Source: Embiotoca jacksoni | Lineage: Eukaryota > Chordata > Actinopteri > Embiotocidae | DNA: 64,000 nucleotides | Reading direction: 5' to 3' | Assembly (NCBI GenBank): GCA_022577435.1 | Contig: JAKOON010000018.1 | Coordinates: 10,795,096 to 10,859,095, forward strand | Part shown: positions 26,148 to 38,633 of the stretch, piece after piece | Position numbering within the stretch: position 1 is the stretch's first letter | Layout: each line of letters opens with the position of its first letter | Translations under genes and position numbers: made by a program | Notes under the pieces: generated by a model | What the model saw: only the letters and a program-made list of their open reading frames with translations | The model's database searches: none | Told to the model about the DNA's origin: nothing

Positions 26148-29100
26148 CTATGTAATGGGTGATTGTAAAAAAAAAAAAAAAAAGGAAAAAAAAAAAGGAA
26201 AAAAAATATACAAAAAGTGCGTTTTCACTCTGCCCACATCAGTGTGGATACATATGGTAGATGTTTAGCCATGTGATTAAAGCACCACTCTGCAGCCATG
26301 AAGCCCCCCAATTCACCATGGGCCTTATTTCTGAGGCTGGAGCTACAATTCAAACTTGAACTTAGATTCTCAGCCTGTAAACTGGCTAGTGTTTTGAAGC
26401 TCTGACACAAGCTGGTGTATAAGCAGGCTATAGCAGTAAAACGGAGGGGGTTGCACGGGGTTGAGAAAGTGGGGGTTGGAGGGCGGAGGGGTGGGGGGGG
26501 GGGGGCTGCTGTGTTGCAAGAGCGAAGCTTTCAACCTTTAATCCGCATGTCAAAAGCATAGGCTGCACGGCATAGGAAGAAGAGGAATAGCCTGCGCCCA
26601 AAGCTTGCGCGGCTTTGCCCCCCTGACGCACCAGTCTATTCTCACGCAGCGCTCACAATGCGGGGCTGAGGGACGGAGATGGTGGTAATGGCCTGTTGGG
26701 AGGGCCTTTCCACCGTTAAGACAAATAGCTCTCTGACAGTGACGCTATCAATGTAAACAATTGCATCGTGCTGCAGCGAGAGAGGCTGCATGCACTCTCC
26801 CCCCTCTTCCTCTTCCCCACCTCCCTGCCCTCCTCATTCACTCATTTACTTCGCTTTTTTTGATACAATACTTGAGGTCAGGTTTTTGACATGGAATTTG
26901 AAGTCACTGGTTGTTTATATGAAACTGAATATTTATTTTTGTGAATTTTATGGGGTTTCTTGTATATGGATTTTTGTTGTTGTTGTGAATATACACAACT
27001 GCACTCGATATGGAAACTTGAACGGTGGATTTCTGAAGCACTTTCCCTTTCTTTTATTTTTATTTTTTTATTTTTTTATTATGATGCATTCATTAAACGG
27101 GATTGAGTGTAATTACCAGACTGTTTCTCTTTCTTTCTTGTTGGATAATCGTTTGTTGTTTTGTATGGGGAGGTAAAACGATTTTATGATGGGCGAAAAT
27201 GCGCTAGGAGAGGGCTATGAAAAAACAACGTGAAATATTTTTTAAACGTATTTTGTAAGCTGTTCCTTTTCTTTTTTTTCCCCCTTCTTTTTTAATTAGC
27301 TTATTTTTTTATTTTGGGAACGCAGCTGCTTTTCATCTTTGATAAATCATGTGCTACTTTGTCATAAAATTTCCTCAGCCTTTTAATTTACTCTAATACG
27401 TGTAATTTCAGAAATGTTTCAAGGCATATCCAATCTTCAATCAAATAACAGATAAGTGGTTTGTCCCGAGGCAGAGGGGCTTCAGATTGAAAGGAAATAG
27501 ACCACAAATAGATCTACAGGAGTGCTTATCCACATTGTAGGCAGTTTAACAATAGAAGGAATGATGACTCAGGGCAAATATCCCCCACAGAAGGCCAAAT
27601 GCCATTTATTGAGTTCGGTTAAAGTCTTACAGTGAGGGATTCCCTCCCCGGTGAGTTTGAGGGGTGTGGGACGGAAGAAGTGGTAGGCCTCCGGAGCCTG
27701 CAATAATAACAAGAGGCAAACCGCAGACATTTACGCATGCAGCATTTCCAACCGCTGCACACGTGGTGATGCTATACTCGGTTTAATACACGAAGCAAAG
27801 AGAAATCCTCAGTAAGTATGGCCAAAACAACACTCCTGTAGGGGCGCAGAAGCTTTGAGCAACTCAGGAAAACAGCAGCATTGTAGCTTGCACGTATTTG
27901 CATGAAGCATGAGAGCAAAGGTGACCAACGTGCCGAATAAAAGATCAAATGCTCCCCTCGACAAACCACCATTAGTCCAGTAGAAAAACAAGTCGGCTAA
28001 GGAATATACAGAAAGGGTCGAATCCACAATGTTCCATGTGGGATACCAAATATACTAAAAAGATACAAAGAATCCTGCGTGCAGCGCAGGGCTATGCAGC
28101 TTCTGGGAGAAGCTTTGACCAGACTTGCCCTTCGCTCAATCTGCCATGTTTGACGCGATGTTTCCCTGATTAATGAGACTCTGTAGTATAAGGTCCAGGC
28201 CAAAGCCCCGAGGTTGATAAGGGGGAACCGGGGCTGGCAGGTTGTCTGGCCCCGGCCAGGCTGCTGCTGCTGGAGCCTGGAGGGGCCATACAAGGAGCAG
28301 AGACAAGCCATTATGCTGCTGCTGGCGTTTCAGGGTTAAATTCCTGTGCGGATTGGGAACCAGTAGACTGTAACTTCTATAGAATAACAATAGGAAGAAT
28401 ACATTAAAAAAAAAAAAAAAGAACAAAACAAGCCTCCACACAATACTGTTTTTATAATTAAAAAAAAGAAAACAACGTTCACTGCACTCAAAATTAATGT
28501 TGTCACTGACTGCATGTTTGGGAAACAAACTTTTTGGGTAATTCTGACAGACACATGCCGCATCAGGGTCAGCACTTTGCATTGATCTTTGAGACAATCA
28601 AATACACGGAGGCCGATAAAAACTGACAGGACGTTTTTATGTGAAGTCTCTCAACTGTAAAGTATTCGCTTGTCACTCTTCTCTTTACATAAGATCACTC
28701 ACAAGCTCACAAATATTTGGGCGTGAAATATTAGGAAACACAATTTGACGTTAGAGAAACTTGGTGAGGGAAATGTGGGAAAATAATGTTTGTGTAGGAC
28801 TTTAGTGAGGTGTGGTTGTGTGAAAGCAGAAAAGCCGCCCCCCCGCCCCTCCACTCCCGAGACGGCTACTGCTGCTGCAGGACGATGACCTGCCGGATGA
28901 TACCACATTTGCATCGTCAACATCTAAAATGATGCCAAATGATTGACAAGTAACAACCGTATGGATAGGGACAAATTAAGCAGAATAAGTTTTTTTTTTA
29001 AAGTTTTTTTTTACATTAAATCTGCACTTTCTTTTTATTGCTGCAGAGTGATTACCCTATAAGACAAATGCATGAACAGTATATGTCACATGGAGTCTAA

Positions 29101-31941
29101 ATACACACTACAAGACACGTAACGGCGTCATCCCTGAGATTATCCTAGTGCAGTCTGTGTACTCTGGTTTGGGCTCCTGATAACACGCGACAACCCAGTA
29201 GACGTGTATGTGCGTATTTATATTGTCTGAACGTTTAGATTAAACTGTTAGGGTCTGTATGTAAAACCAGGAGAGGCTGCAATAACTAATAGAGGGGAAA
29301 AGGTTGATTTCAAAATAAAGGCTTGCTTTAAAAATTGTAGAGAAACAACACGTGTAAAAGCTTCGAGTGTAAAACAAAGTTTCCCCATTAAAGAAAAAAA
29401 AAAAAGCTTGTATAATCTGATAGCCAAGAGCTTTTCCCTCTTTAACGTTAATTTAGGGATAGATTTTAGCAACAAAGTGGATTAAATATGCAATATAATT
29501 TCCTCTTGTATGTATCGCTTTTCCTGGCGGTAAAATTCTGATCCATTAAAAGCACTTTAACATTTCTCGACGACCATCGTTTAATACGTAGGTAAATAAA
29601 CTACAACAACAAGCTTAATATCCCAGGGGATCCATTTGTTTTCACAACCTTAATTTGATACAAATATTGCCAACTTTTAACAGTGATCTTTTAAATTTAC
29701 AACCTTCGGGCATGTTAATTTCACATTTTTAAGACTACACTACACGCTGGCTGGTAATTAATCAATATGTCTAAATGTTTGAACCCTCGATGAACTAAAA
29801 AAAAAAAAAAAAAAAAAGTAGTGCAAAGGTCAATCACTCATAACATTATAATTTTCATGTAGCAGAAGTACAGGACTGATATGAAAACATATTTGAATCT
29901 GCTATAGGCTCCATCAACTTCCCATTCGGAGTTTACAAAGCTGGATCCACTGAGCCCTTTTAATACTGATGTTCCCCCTCATTAACATTCCCACAGTTTA
30001 TGCATTTCATTGTCGCCTCCATCACGGCGATCGTGGCTGAACACGAGGGGCGAAAACAGCGGGGGAAACAGCGCTGCCTCTGCCCGGGTTTACCCAGCGT
30101 CCCACCGCACAGAGCCGGGGCCAGAGGGAGGGACGGCGGCCTGTACGGGGAGCAGATGCTGCCGCAACTTTTCCTCTTTAGAACCACGCTCCAACCCCAT
30201 ATGGTTCATTTTCAAAGTACCAAATAACATATTGGACACTTTCCCCGCTGGAATTTAACCAATTACAAATATTTTAGCATACGGTTAAATGGTAGCCCAT
30301 ATGCGCGTTCTGATATGGAGACATTCAATGGATACCACTATACTGCGAGGCTGTTTGTTTGGGCTCTTCACAAGCCCTGTGAAAACAGGAAAAACATATG
30401 GCAATATTCAACATCATCATCATCATCGTTATTATTATTATTATTATTATTATTGTTATTGTTATTGTTGTTGTTATAAATGTCTATCAAACAGCAGCGT
30501 CTAATCACCGAATTAGTGAGAACATCTTGTCTGAAGTGTGTATTTTCTAGCCTGCGTGTCTAAATGAAATTGAAATGCTCTCGAGTTAATAACTGACCCT
30601 AAAGCGCTGAAAACACGTTTAAGGAAGACACAGGGAGCCCAGCGAGCCGAAGTCTGTTGGATTTCCCTGGCCAGAGGGACTGGAGGGGGGGAGGTACAGG
30701 GGAAAACCAGCGCCAGAGGGCTTCTGCTCCGTCATGGAGCTCAACTCCATTTGTAAAGGCTTTTCTGGGGACAGGGCAGAGCCAGATGTAGCCTATATAA
30801 CGTGGAGTGGAGACTGGAGCAACTTTTAACATACAATTCAATCAGTTATCAACCTGAGCGGTTCAATGACGTGTGTTGTGTTGGACATCTTGAGTCTGAG
30901 CTGCCTCCAAACTGATCAGAGGAAAGTCTTTAAACAGGCCAGACGATCTCCTCTTGTGCCGTTATCCTTCCACCAATCAACATGTTGAAAGGAGTGTTAT
31001 TCCAAGGTTTAATAAAATACTACAAATATTTGTCTCTTTCTCTGTTGGTCTAAAACCTATGTATCATATTAAGAGGTTGATTCATGAATAATTCATCGGG
31101 TTCAACCGTGGGATCCTTTTAGACCAATAATCAAAACATATTTATTTTATTCCAGAAGTGTTTTTAAACTTCAGTGCTGGTGAGTTTGTGAATATAATTT
31201 TAGTAGAAATTAAAACAAATATTTTGCTCCTATTAGCTACTGAAAACCAGACCAGCAGAAGTTTAAACTAATAAGAAAGACATGCACCTATTTGTGGTCT
31301 AACTATGAAAAGTGTTTTCCTTTCTCACAGTGACCCATATGTTAGGTATCAAACAAAGTTAAATTCCTGATGTTCACTGTTAAAATGTGCCTAATCCCAT
31401 AACATGAATGACTGAACATGTCTCATGTTTCAACAAGTTCTTGTACTTATTATTATCATCATTATTATTATAAGACTGTTATTCCACTTTGTAAAAGCTA
31501 AAATAGCAACTCCTTACTTGACAAATTATTCTGCTTACAATCCATTGAGACAAAAACGGTGAATCTCTTTTTTTTTTTTTAATTTTTTAAAGGTTGAACC
31601 AAAAGATTAAACTACAACAGCCACTATTTAATCTATAGATATATTTCATTTTGAATTGTTTGGATAATGTTTGAGGGAAACATCTAAAACGCTGTCCTAG
31701 AGCAATACTTGGGAACGAAATGAAATTTAAAGCCCCCAAGATCAGCTGATTAAAATGTTCCATGGTCTGAGAACTAATATGTGGACACCGCTCCCCTTTA
31801 GAAAATGACAGGTCAGTTGAGAACATTACACACTATAGAGGGATTTGAACACGGCCACAAGCGGCAGTGACCTTTGACCTCCTCATACCAGGGAGTTAGG
31901 ACAAGGAGCCCAGCCTAAACTGGCTGGATAAAAGCCACCAA

Positions 31942-31971
31942 CACACACACGCACACGCACGCACACACATG

Positions 31972-32012
<41 letters not shown>
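31942..32012. repeat. Mixed CA/CG alternating tract
   Basis: CA repeats with CG dinucleotides mixed in around 31950-31985, followed by pure CA. It is intergenic and has no coding content. Confidence 0.9.
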
Positions 32013-32014
<2 letters not shown>

Positions 32015-35000
32015 CAATATGATAAAAAAAAAATTTTTTTTTAAAAACAGACACAAAATTAGCTGAATTCCTTCTGCTTGTTGATTATTGATTAGTACGT
32101 CAGTGCCTTTAAGCCTTGCCTAAGCCGACAGATATTCTCACTTAGAAGCCTATTTGTCAAGCATCAGGACAGATGAAAAACATGGCCTTTTGCCTTGCTG
32201 CAGGGCACGGAGGCAGGAGACATGATGTGTCAGAAGCAGATTTGAGTGGAAGAGCTTCCTTTCTTCTCCTCTTCAAGTGAAGTTTCTTAAATTGGGCAGG
32301 TGAGAAATATAATAGGACACGTTTTTGGGGCTGTCTGGGCCTTTGGCAGATAAGGTTTCAGCCAGCATATTTCAGCTATTTTTCCATATTGGGTTTTCGG
32401 GATGTGGGACAAAGGGGAAAGCAAACTTACTCCTTATTTAGGCCGAATTTCACTGGGCAGTCGACGAATTCAAGTGTAAATGGAAAAATATAGGAAATTA
32501 TCTTTGCATAATAATGTTTTTTTTTTTAGGATTTTAAATTATATTTTATATTGCGTTATACTGTGTTGCTACAGCATCTAAAAGGTTATTATGAATAACA
32601 GTGAATTTACTGATCTTGCATTTATTTCTTCTATTATCATTCATACTAGGCATATTTTCAATAGTGACTTCGAACTGTTTTTGTCTCATTTTTACTGCAC
32701 TTTTGGCACTTTAAAGTAATTTAATCTTACTTGGAGTTTTATGGTATCAAATTAATAATACCATAATGTGAAATATTGGTATTTATTGATTTTAAGATGC
32801 CTCTTTAGTCCACGTTTCTGTTTTATGGGCCAATGCCAAAACAAATTTCCCTAATGTGGTTTTTCCTCCAGCCGAGCACATCTAACATGAGACGGCTCCT
32901 GCTGATCCAGCTCTGATAAGATCTTCATGTTACACTGGATCCTCGTTAATAATTTGGCCTGATTGAGACTTGTTTGGAGGGTAATCTGAGCCGCGGAGAC
33001 CCTGGAGATCCTTCTTCACCCCCGGGGGAAACAGAACACAGCAAGCCGTCAAATAGCCTTTAAATAAGTAGGTTTAACTTATAGGTTTAAGCACTGTGGT
33101 GACTCAAAGGAGGCAAAATGACAGGAATAAGACTTCATTATAAAGGTGCACATCTCAGGTTTTAATAAAGTATCTAATAAACCTGTGTTTCCCAACAGAC
33201 CTAACCATCAATGCTCTGTTTTTTTACATGATTACTCAATCAGCTTCTTTGCTTAGTTACCCATTACTTATTGAACTGCGTGTTCTTAAACTGTGCATCT
33301 AATATGTCCCCATAACTTCTGTTTTGGTTGCTTTTCCTCAGAGACTTCACCTCTCAGATATAAAATCCTGCTTCACTGGATGTTTTGGGTCACAACCCCC
33401 TCAACTTTTCCCTGCACTCCCAGGCCTCCTTTACGTGTTGGAGGTTGAGCAGCATGTAAATGAATTGATGAATGCACAGACCAGGGGAGCAGATGCAGAA
33501 AGGTTGGGGCACACAACAAACCGGCAGCCTACTGGTGCTGCAGACTAAAGTCCCTTTAATAAATTGTGTGCACAAAGAGAAGAATCAGGTACTGTTCTGC
33601 TTTTAGAGGGGATCATCTGAGGAATAGATCTGAGGAGCTTTGTCCACCTAAAGCAGCTCACTGGATATGTAAATTCATGAATGTATGGTCTTTAATAATT
33701 AGGACATTTTACAAAGTCATGGTTTATACGATAGTCATACTTTATCCATCAAATTTACAGTTATATTGTAATAGCCTTATATCATATGGCAAACTTAAGT
33801 GTTTGAAGGTGAGATCAAATTTCAGAACTGCTGCACTGACACAGTCAACAGCAGCTTGAAACACAAAGTAGGCAGCAGACTGGGAAATATATGAGAATAG
33901 AATAAAGTTGAACAAGCTGTTAAAGCATGATATGAAGAAGATAAGGAGTTACAATTTATGTAAAAAAAAAATAGACTGAAACAACCTTTTAGTCGCAATT
34001 TTTCCTCTCTTTAAACAAAAACGCATTTAGTTTAGCTACATCATGTAGGCCTACTTATTATTATTTTGAAAGAGGATTTGATCTCTCTTTTTTTTTCTCT
34101 TGAGGTAACCACAGCCAACACAGCCAAATGATCTGCCCATCTTGTTTCGTTTTGGCAACATGACGCTGTGTTTTTCGTCCCTCTAAAAAACAAAGTTTGT
34201 TCTTTGGTTCAATCACCTTCAAATATGACAGAGCTGGTAATTAAAGGGGCATGACGGACTGCTTGTAAACGTGCACCGTGGCTACACAGAAATTTTACCT
34301 CAAAGTGCCATAAAGTTACTCAATAAACGGGGCATTAGAGACCACTGTGGTCACACCTGAATCTTCTTTAGATAATGTAATTCACAATTGATTTATTTTT
34401 ATGAAATTGCTTTGTCCTTGCTTTGGGGTTCATACAGGATTCTGTGAAACGATTTTTATGGACACAGGTTGACAAATGCTCACCAAACCACTCCTTCGAT
34501 GAGGCCAGCTTCTTAAAACAGCAATCAACAGCAAATAGCTGCCACACTCCGGGTGGTTTGTTATTATTGCTGAGAGAAATGGGGTTAGCTTTAATATATT
34601 GAAGATTAATGTACTAAAATGTCACTCAATCTGAAGAAAGTCTACCAAAAAGGGTGGTTTTTAGGGGTTAATATTACTTGGTTATAAAAGATGGAGTCGT
34701 AATCTGGGAGAAGCCATCAGAAAACATTTTTTTTTGTCTTTATATTGAGATGGAGGGAGACGACTGAAAGAGGAGACACAACTACCTCCAGTTTGTAATC
34801 ACCCTGCAACATATTTTCAGTTTCAGATCTCTTCCCCAAAAGGAAATATATTTCTGACTTATCAAGACAGTCTCATCTATAACTTAATTTCTGCAGTTTA
34901 CTTCCAACCGATAAACGCGTCAAAGTACGCAAATGAAAAGGTGAGTGAATTGAATCCATGAGATATTTTAACTCATCTGCCTCTCTGTATTAAAATCATT

Positions 35001-35346
35001 AATATTTATTTTCAAAATCGCTCCACCTCAAACAACTTCACAGACTTCCCGAGTTAGTCGAGCTATTTTGGTCTCCATGCCCGCGGTAGAGACGCTTACA
35101 TAACGCTCCGCCTGGTTATTGGGACTCTCCGTTACGCAGCGCCGTAACGCTCATCTGGCAGCTTCTTTGGAAAGATTTCGTTGACTTGATCATTTTCTAA
35201 TTGTATCCGCGCGTGCACACGTTTATAACACGGCACACGGTTAACGAATGACTATGATTATTCGAGATTTTGGGCCTGAGGTGGGTTTTACGCACCGCCA
35301 CGATAACAGCGCTTTATATTGCTGTTTAGGGTTCGGATAGAAAATG

Positions 35347-35659
35347 CTTCTCAAAGTGTGATCCGGGGATCTCCAGGGGGGTCCTTGAAGGGGCTCCGGG
35401 GGGTCCCGCAGAATATTGTGTTTTCAATATTAATCAATTCGCATGGAATGATCCCAATTTAATATGCAGGCTTCCAATTTAGGTTTGAATCTCGCATCTG
35501 TTTTATTGTCACCTGCAGCTGATTAAGTTTTAAACCAACAAAGAAAACGTTATCATTCAGTTTTTTTGGAAATCAAATAATAAGAAATAAGAGCTTCTGC
35601 GGTCACATGGATGTCTGCCTGGTGTTTTCATGGCGTAAAAAACGTTTGAGAATCCCTGA
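35347..35659. repeat. Possible decayed non-autonomous DNA transposon
   Basis: The left end (CTTCTCAAAGTGTGATCC near 35347) and right end (AAACGTTTGAGAATCCCTG near 35640) are imperfect inverted copies around TTCTCAAA. The GGGGTCC-rich left interior resembles a common fish repeat type. The match is short and the element is decayed, so this call is tentative. Confidence 0.3.
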
Positions 35660-35983
35660 GTGGAGAGGCGAAACGAAATCGACTAAATATGCGAGTATTC
35701 CGGATAAAAAATGGACAGAGAAAATGTGTTTGATTCCCCCGCTGTGCCTCTCTCCGGTGCAGTCAGTTTGGAGGGATGATGCGGTCTGACAGCGCCCCCT
35801 GCTGTTCACACGGAGGAGGGAAAGGCTCTCTTAAAGGGGATGTCTGGAAAAGCGGAAGAGGTTTTTAAGGTGGACCGGTGGAGTTGACTGCACGACGAGG
35901 ACGTGTTTATAAGCAAAGGGCTCGCAGGGCAACTTGGACTCGGATAGAAGACTCGCTCCGGTTCCGTTTTTGGCCCTTTCAAC

Positions 35984-36084
35984 ATGAACACCAGCCAAAA
36001 TAAACGGAGGCCTATTGAGAGGAAATTTAGTGACGCGCTGGGGCTGACGGTCTTCTCCTTCATCAACCAAGAAAATATACTAGT
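35984..36084 (+). CDS. Candidate first coding exon of an unidentified gene
   Basis: An ATG at 35984 opens 33 codons beginning MNTSQNKRRPIERKFSDALG and ends at a near-perfect donor, AGT/GTGAGT, at 36084. A TATA-like TTTATAAG lies at 35906-35913, about 75 bases upstream. I do not recognise the peptide. The exon's phase (2) does not fit the acceptor-like site before the pkd1l1 start at 37396, so I do not join it to pkd1l1. It may be the 5' exon of an unseen gene, or chance. Confidence 0.2.
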
Positions 36085-37428
36085 GTGAGTTTTCAATCAT
36101 TTCCAGTTAAAATGTCGCTTCTGAAGAACGTCTTTGAATTAAGCAGATGTGTGGACCCTGACTCAAACAGAGTCAGCCTTCAGACCACCCTCCCCCCCAG
36201 TTCAAACTCGGCTGTACGATGTCACCATTTTGACGTTTCACTCGCCACAAAAGTATTTTAGGGCCAAAATCAAATTTAAAAGTCAATAAGATAAATATTT
36301 TTTTAAGTTTTGATGTTACTTTCTGTTGGACATCGTTGATGTGGCACGTTCAGGTCGCCTGGCAGATGATCCACGGCTGCTCCTTCCAAATATAGCCTAA
36401 TTTGGCACCAGATTCCTGCAAACACAATAAAAACACAGATGTGGTTAGTTTTGGATTCTTTTCTGGCTTCTTGTTTTAGTTTTTAATGTTAATGACAGAG
36501 TAGAAATCAGTCTCTGGCCCGACTGAGATCCAGGCGGCTTCAAATGGGCTATTGGGCGAGATCGGAATCAAATCAATAATGTGGTTTGCTTCGTGGGTTG
36601 ATGTAGCTACAAACTATAAATAAACAAATAAATAAATCACCTCGTGCTTGTGGGACAGTTTATAATCCTATGACCTACTGAAGCAGCGCGACCAGCGTGG
36701 CCATGCAGGTCACCTCGGCTCAGTTGAACTCAGTGAAGCTGAATATTTGTTAAAAACAGATTAAAAGTGCACACCTGGGGTCGACAAAATAAGAGAAACA
36801 CCTTCTTCTCCTCAGTCCCGGTTTTCCGTCTCGTTGAGCTGCATTATTTTTTGGAACAGAAGAACCAGCAGCTCGGACCGCAGCGAAGGCCTGTGCTTGA
36901 CTTTGCACGGAAGCTTCAGAACTCCGGTTAATAGAGCCTGCTGCTTCTGTTACCGTGCAAGAGATGGAGAGCGTGACAGGGAGAAGCAACCGCATTAAAA
37001 ACAGGTCTTCATTTCAGCAGGACGGCTGCGGATTTATTCCAGCTGATCACACTGCAGCGTCACTTTAAATACAACGAGGTTACATTTCGCCTTGAAGCGA
37101 AGGCTTTGATGCATCATAAGTATATTTTAACTACAAAGGTCACATGCTTTATAGACTGTCACAGCGAAGCGTCATTTTTCTGTTTGACCCCCCCCTCCCT
37201 CCTCCCCCCCGCCCCTTCCCATCATCAATGAACCCTGCTTCCTCCTCCTTCAAAGCGCTTCTGGCTCCATCATTTGCATACAGTCACCCTCTTTATTCTC
37301 ACGCAGCCTGTAGGCTGTAGGGCCCGTGGTGTCAGTGCACACGTTTGCTCTCTGTCTGAAACGTCCTCCCTGAACGCACATTTTTGTTCCAGTTGCGGCC
37401 TTCACCCGGAGACCTCCGTCAAGCAGAC

Positions 37429-38633
37429 ATGCTCGCTGCGTTTGTCTACACGCTGTTTGCACTGCATCCGTCCCTCCGCGTCTCCTCCGCGTCAGGTCAG
37501 GAGAGCGCACCCTGGTTCGTCGGGTGTTTCGGCGCAAACTTCTCCTCTGTCCTCAGATTTGATGCAGCCAAGGGTGGCCGTGACCTTGACCCGGTAGCCT
37601 GCTCGGTACGCTGCCGGGGTGAGGGGTAAGTCTGGGGGGAGGTGGGGGGGGGGACTGTTGGAACAAAAGTTGAGCTAAAGCTGAAGTTTGGATACTTATT
37701 GTGTAAAAATGAATACGATTTTACGATTTAAAAAAAATGCTAGAAAATAATTGTTTTATTTGAGCTATCTTCTATTATGTATGAAAAGAGTATTTTAAAA
37801 AAAATAGAAAATTCTTCACTTATGTTTTAGTTTATGTTCTTATTCAGTAATATTTCAATTTAATTTCAAACAGCAAGACATATTTTTAAACATTAAATAT
37901 ATAAGATGGTCATCTCCAAGGAAACTAAAATTAAAGCTAAGTTAATATTCAGTCTAAAAAAACATTAAAACAAAACTTGCACTTTGATCTCTGGGCTCAA
38001 AAAGATTGGATGAGTCTGGCAGAACTCAAACATTTCCTTTTTAAATCAATAGCTTGTTGCTGAAAAGGGTTAAACCAAATTTAGCTGCATGCCATGTGCA
38101 GCAGCAAGTATTTTAAACCGTCTTGTAACCTTTACCACTTGTTGTTGAAGGTACCAGATTGCAGCATTGTCTACAGAGACGTGTTACTGTGGCAACCAGC
38201 GTCATGGTTTGGTGGTCAGTGAGTGTTTCAACACATCCTTCAATCAAAGGACAAAAGACGTTAAAGGAGGAAGTGACAGACAAAGGTGAGAAGCTGCTTT
38301 TACCTTTAAAACTTCTCTAAATCTGTTTTCGCTTCTGATCCACCAAAGTCTGTTCAATTATTGAGAGTTTTAAGGGCCATAACTTGTCAGGTTCACAGTC
38401 TCGGAGGCATTTTGTATGGGACTGGATTACAGTGATTTCTTTTCTTTTCTTTGTCTCCTCCAGTGCCCTGTACCTGCCTCTTGGACAGAAGGGAACTGTG
38501 GCACTCTACAGAAGTGAAGGACCATTTCTGCACAACCTCAGTGTGTCGGCCTCTCCAGACAGAGTGCAGGCTGGGAAGACTTTTGTCGTGGAAGTTTCTG
38601 GAAACCTGGCTGGATCCCACAGGCAGCCTACAG
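37429..38633 (+). CDS. pkd1l1: pkd1l1 exons 1-3: signal peptide and WSC domain
   Basis: Exons 37429-37625, 38151-38285 and 38464-38633. The first in-frame ATG gives a hydrophobic leader (MLAAFVYTLFALHPSLRVSS, cleavage likely near residue 22). The WSC domain follows from about residue 29, WFVGCFGANFSS, then CSVRCRGEGYQIAALSTETC and YCGNQ. The six-cysteine spacing of this putative carbohydrate-binding module is present. An acceptor-like TTTTTGTTCCAG ends at 37395, so the start codon could sit in a second exon. Confidence 0.8.

Larger units (their letters stand above)
24801..35983. other. Long non-coding region downstream of skida1
   Basis: No exon with recognisable protein similarity is visible. 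A-tracts of more than 15 bases occur at about 24926-24942, 25178-25199, 26119-26147, 26167-26182 and 29799-29818. A mixed CA/CG tract lies at 31942-32012, and TTA/TTG triplet repeats at 30430-30475. Several unique, moderately GC blocks (about 26690-26790, 32850-33010, 35040-35180) look like possible conserved non-coding DNA, but this cannot be judged from a single genome. Confidence 0.5.

Noticed and set aside
35984..37625. Joining the 35984 exon to pkd1l1 exon 1
   Set aside because: The best donor is phase 2 while the acceptor-like site at 37396 is phase 0, and the join would bury the signal peptide.
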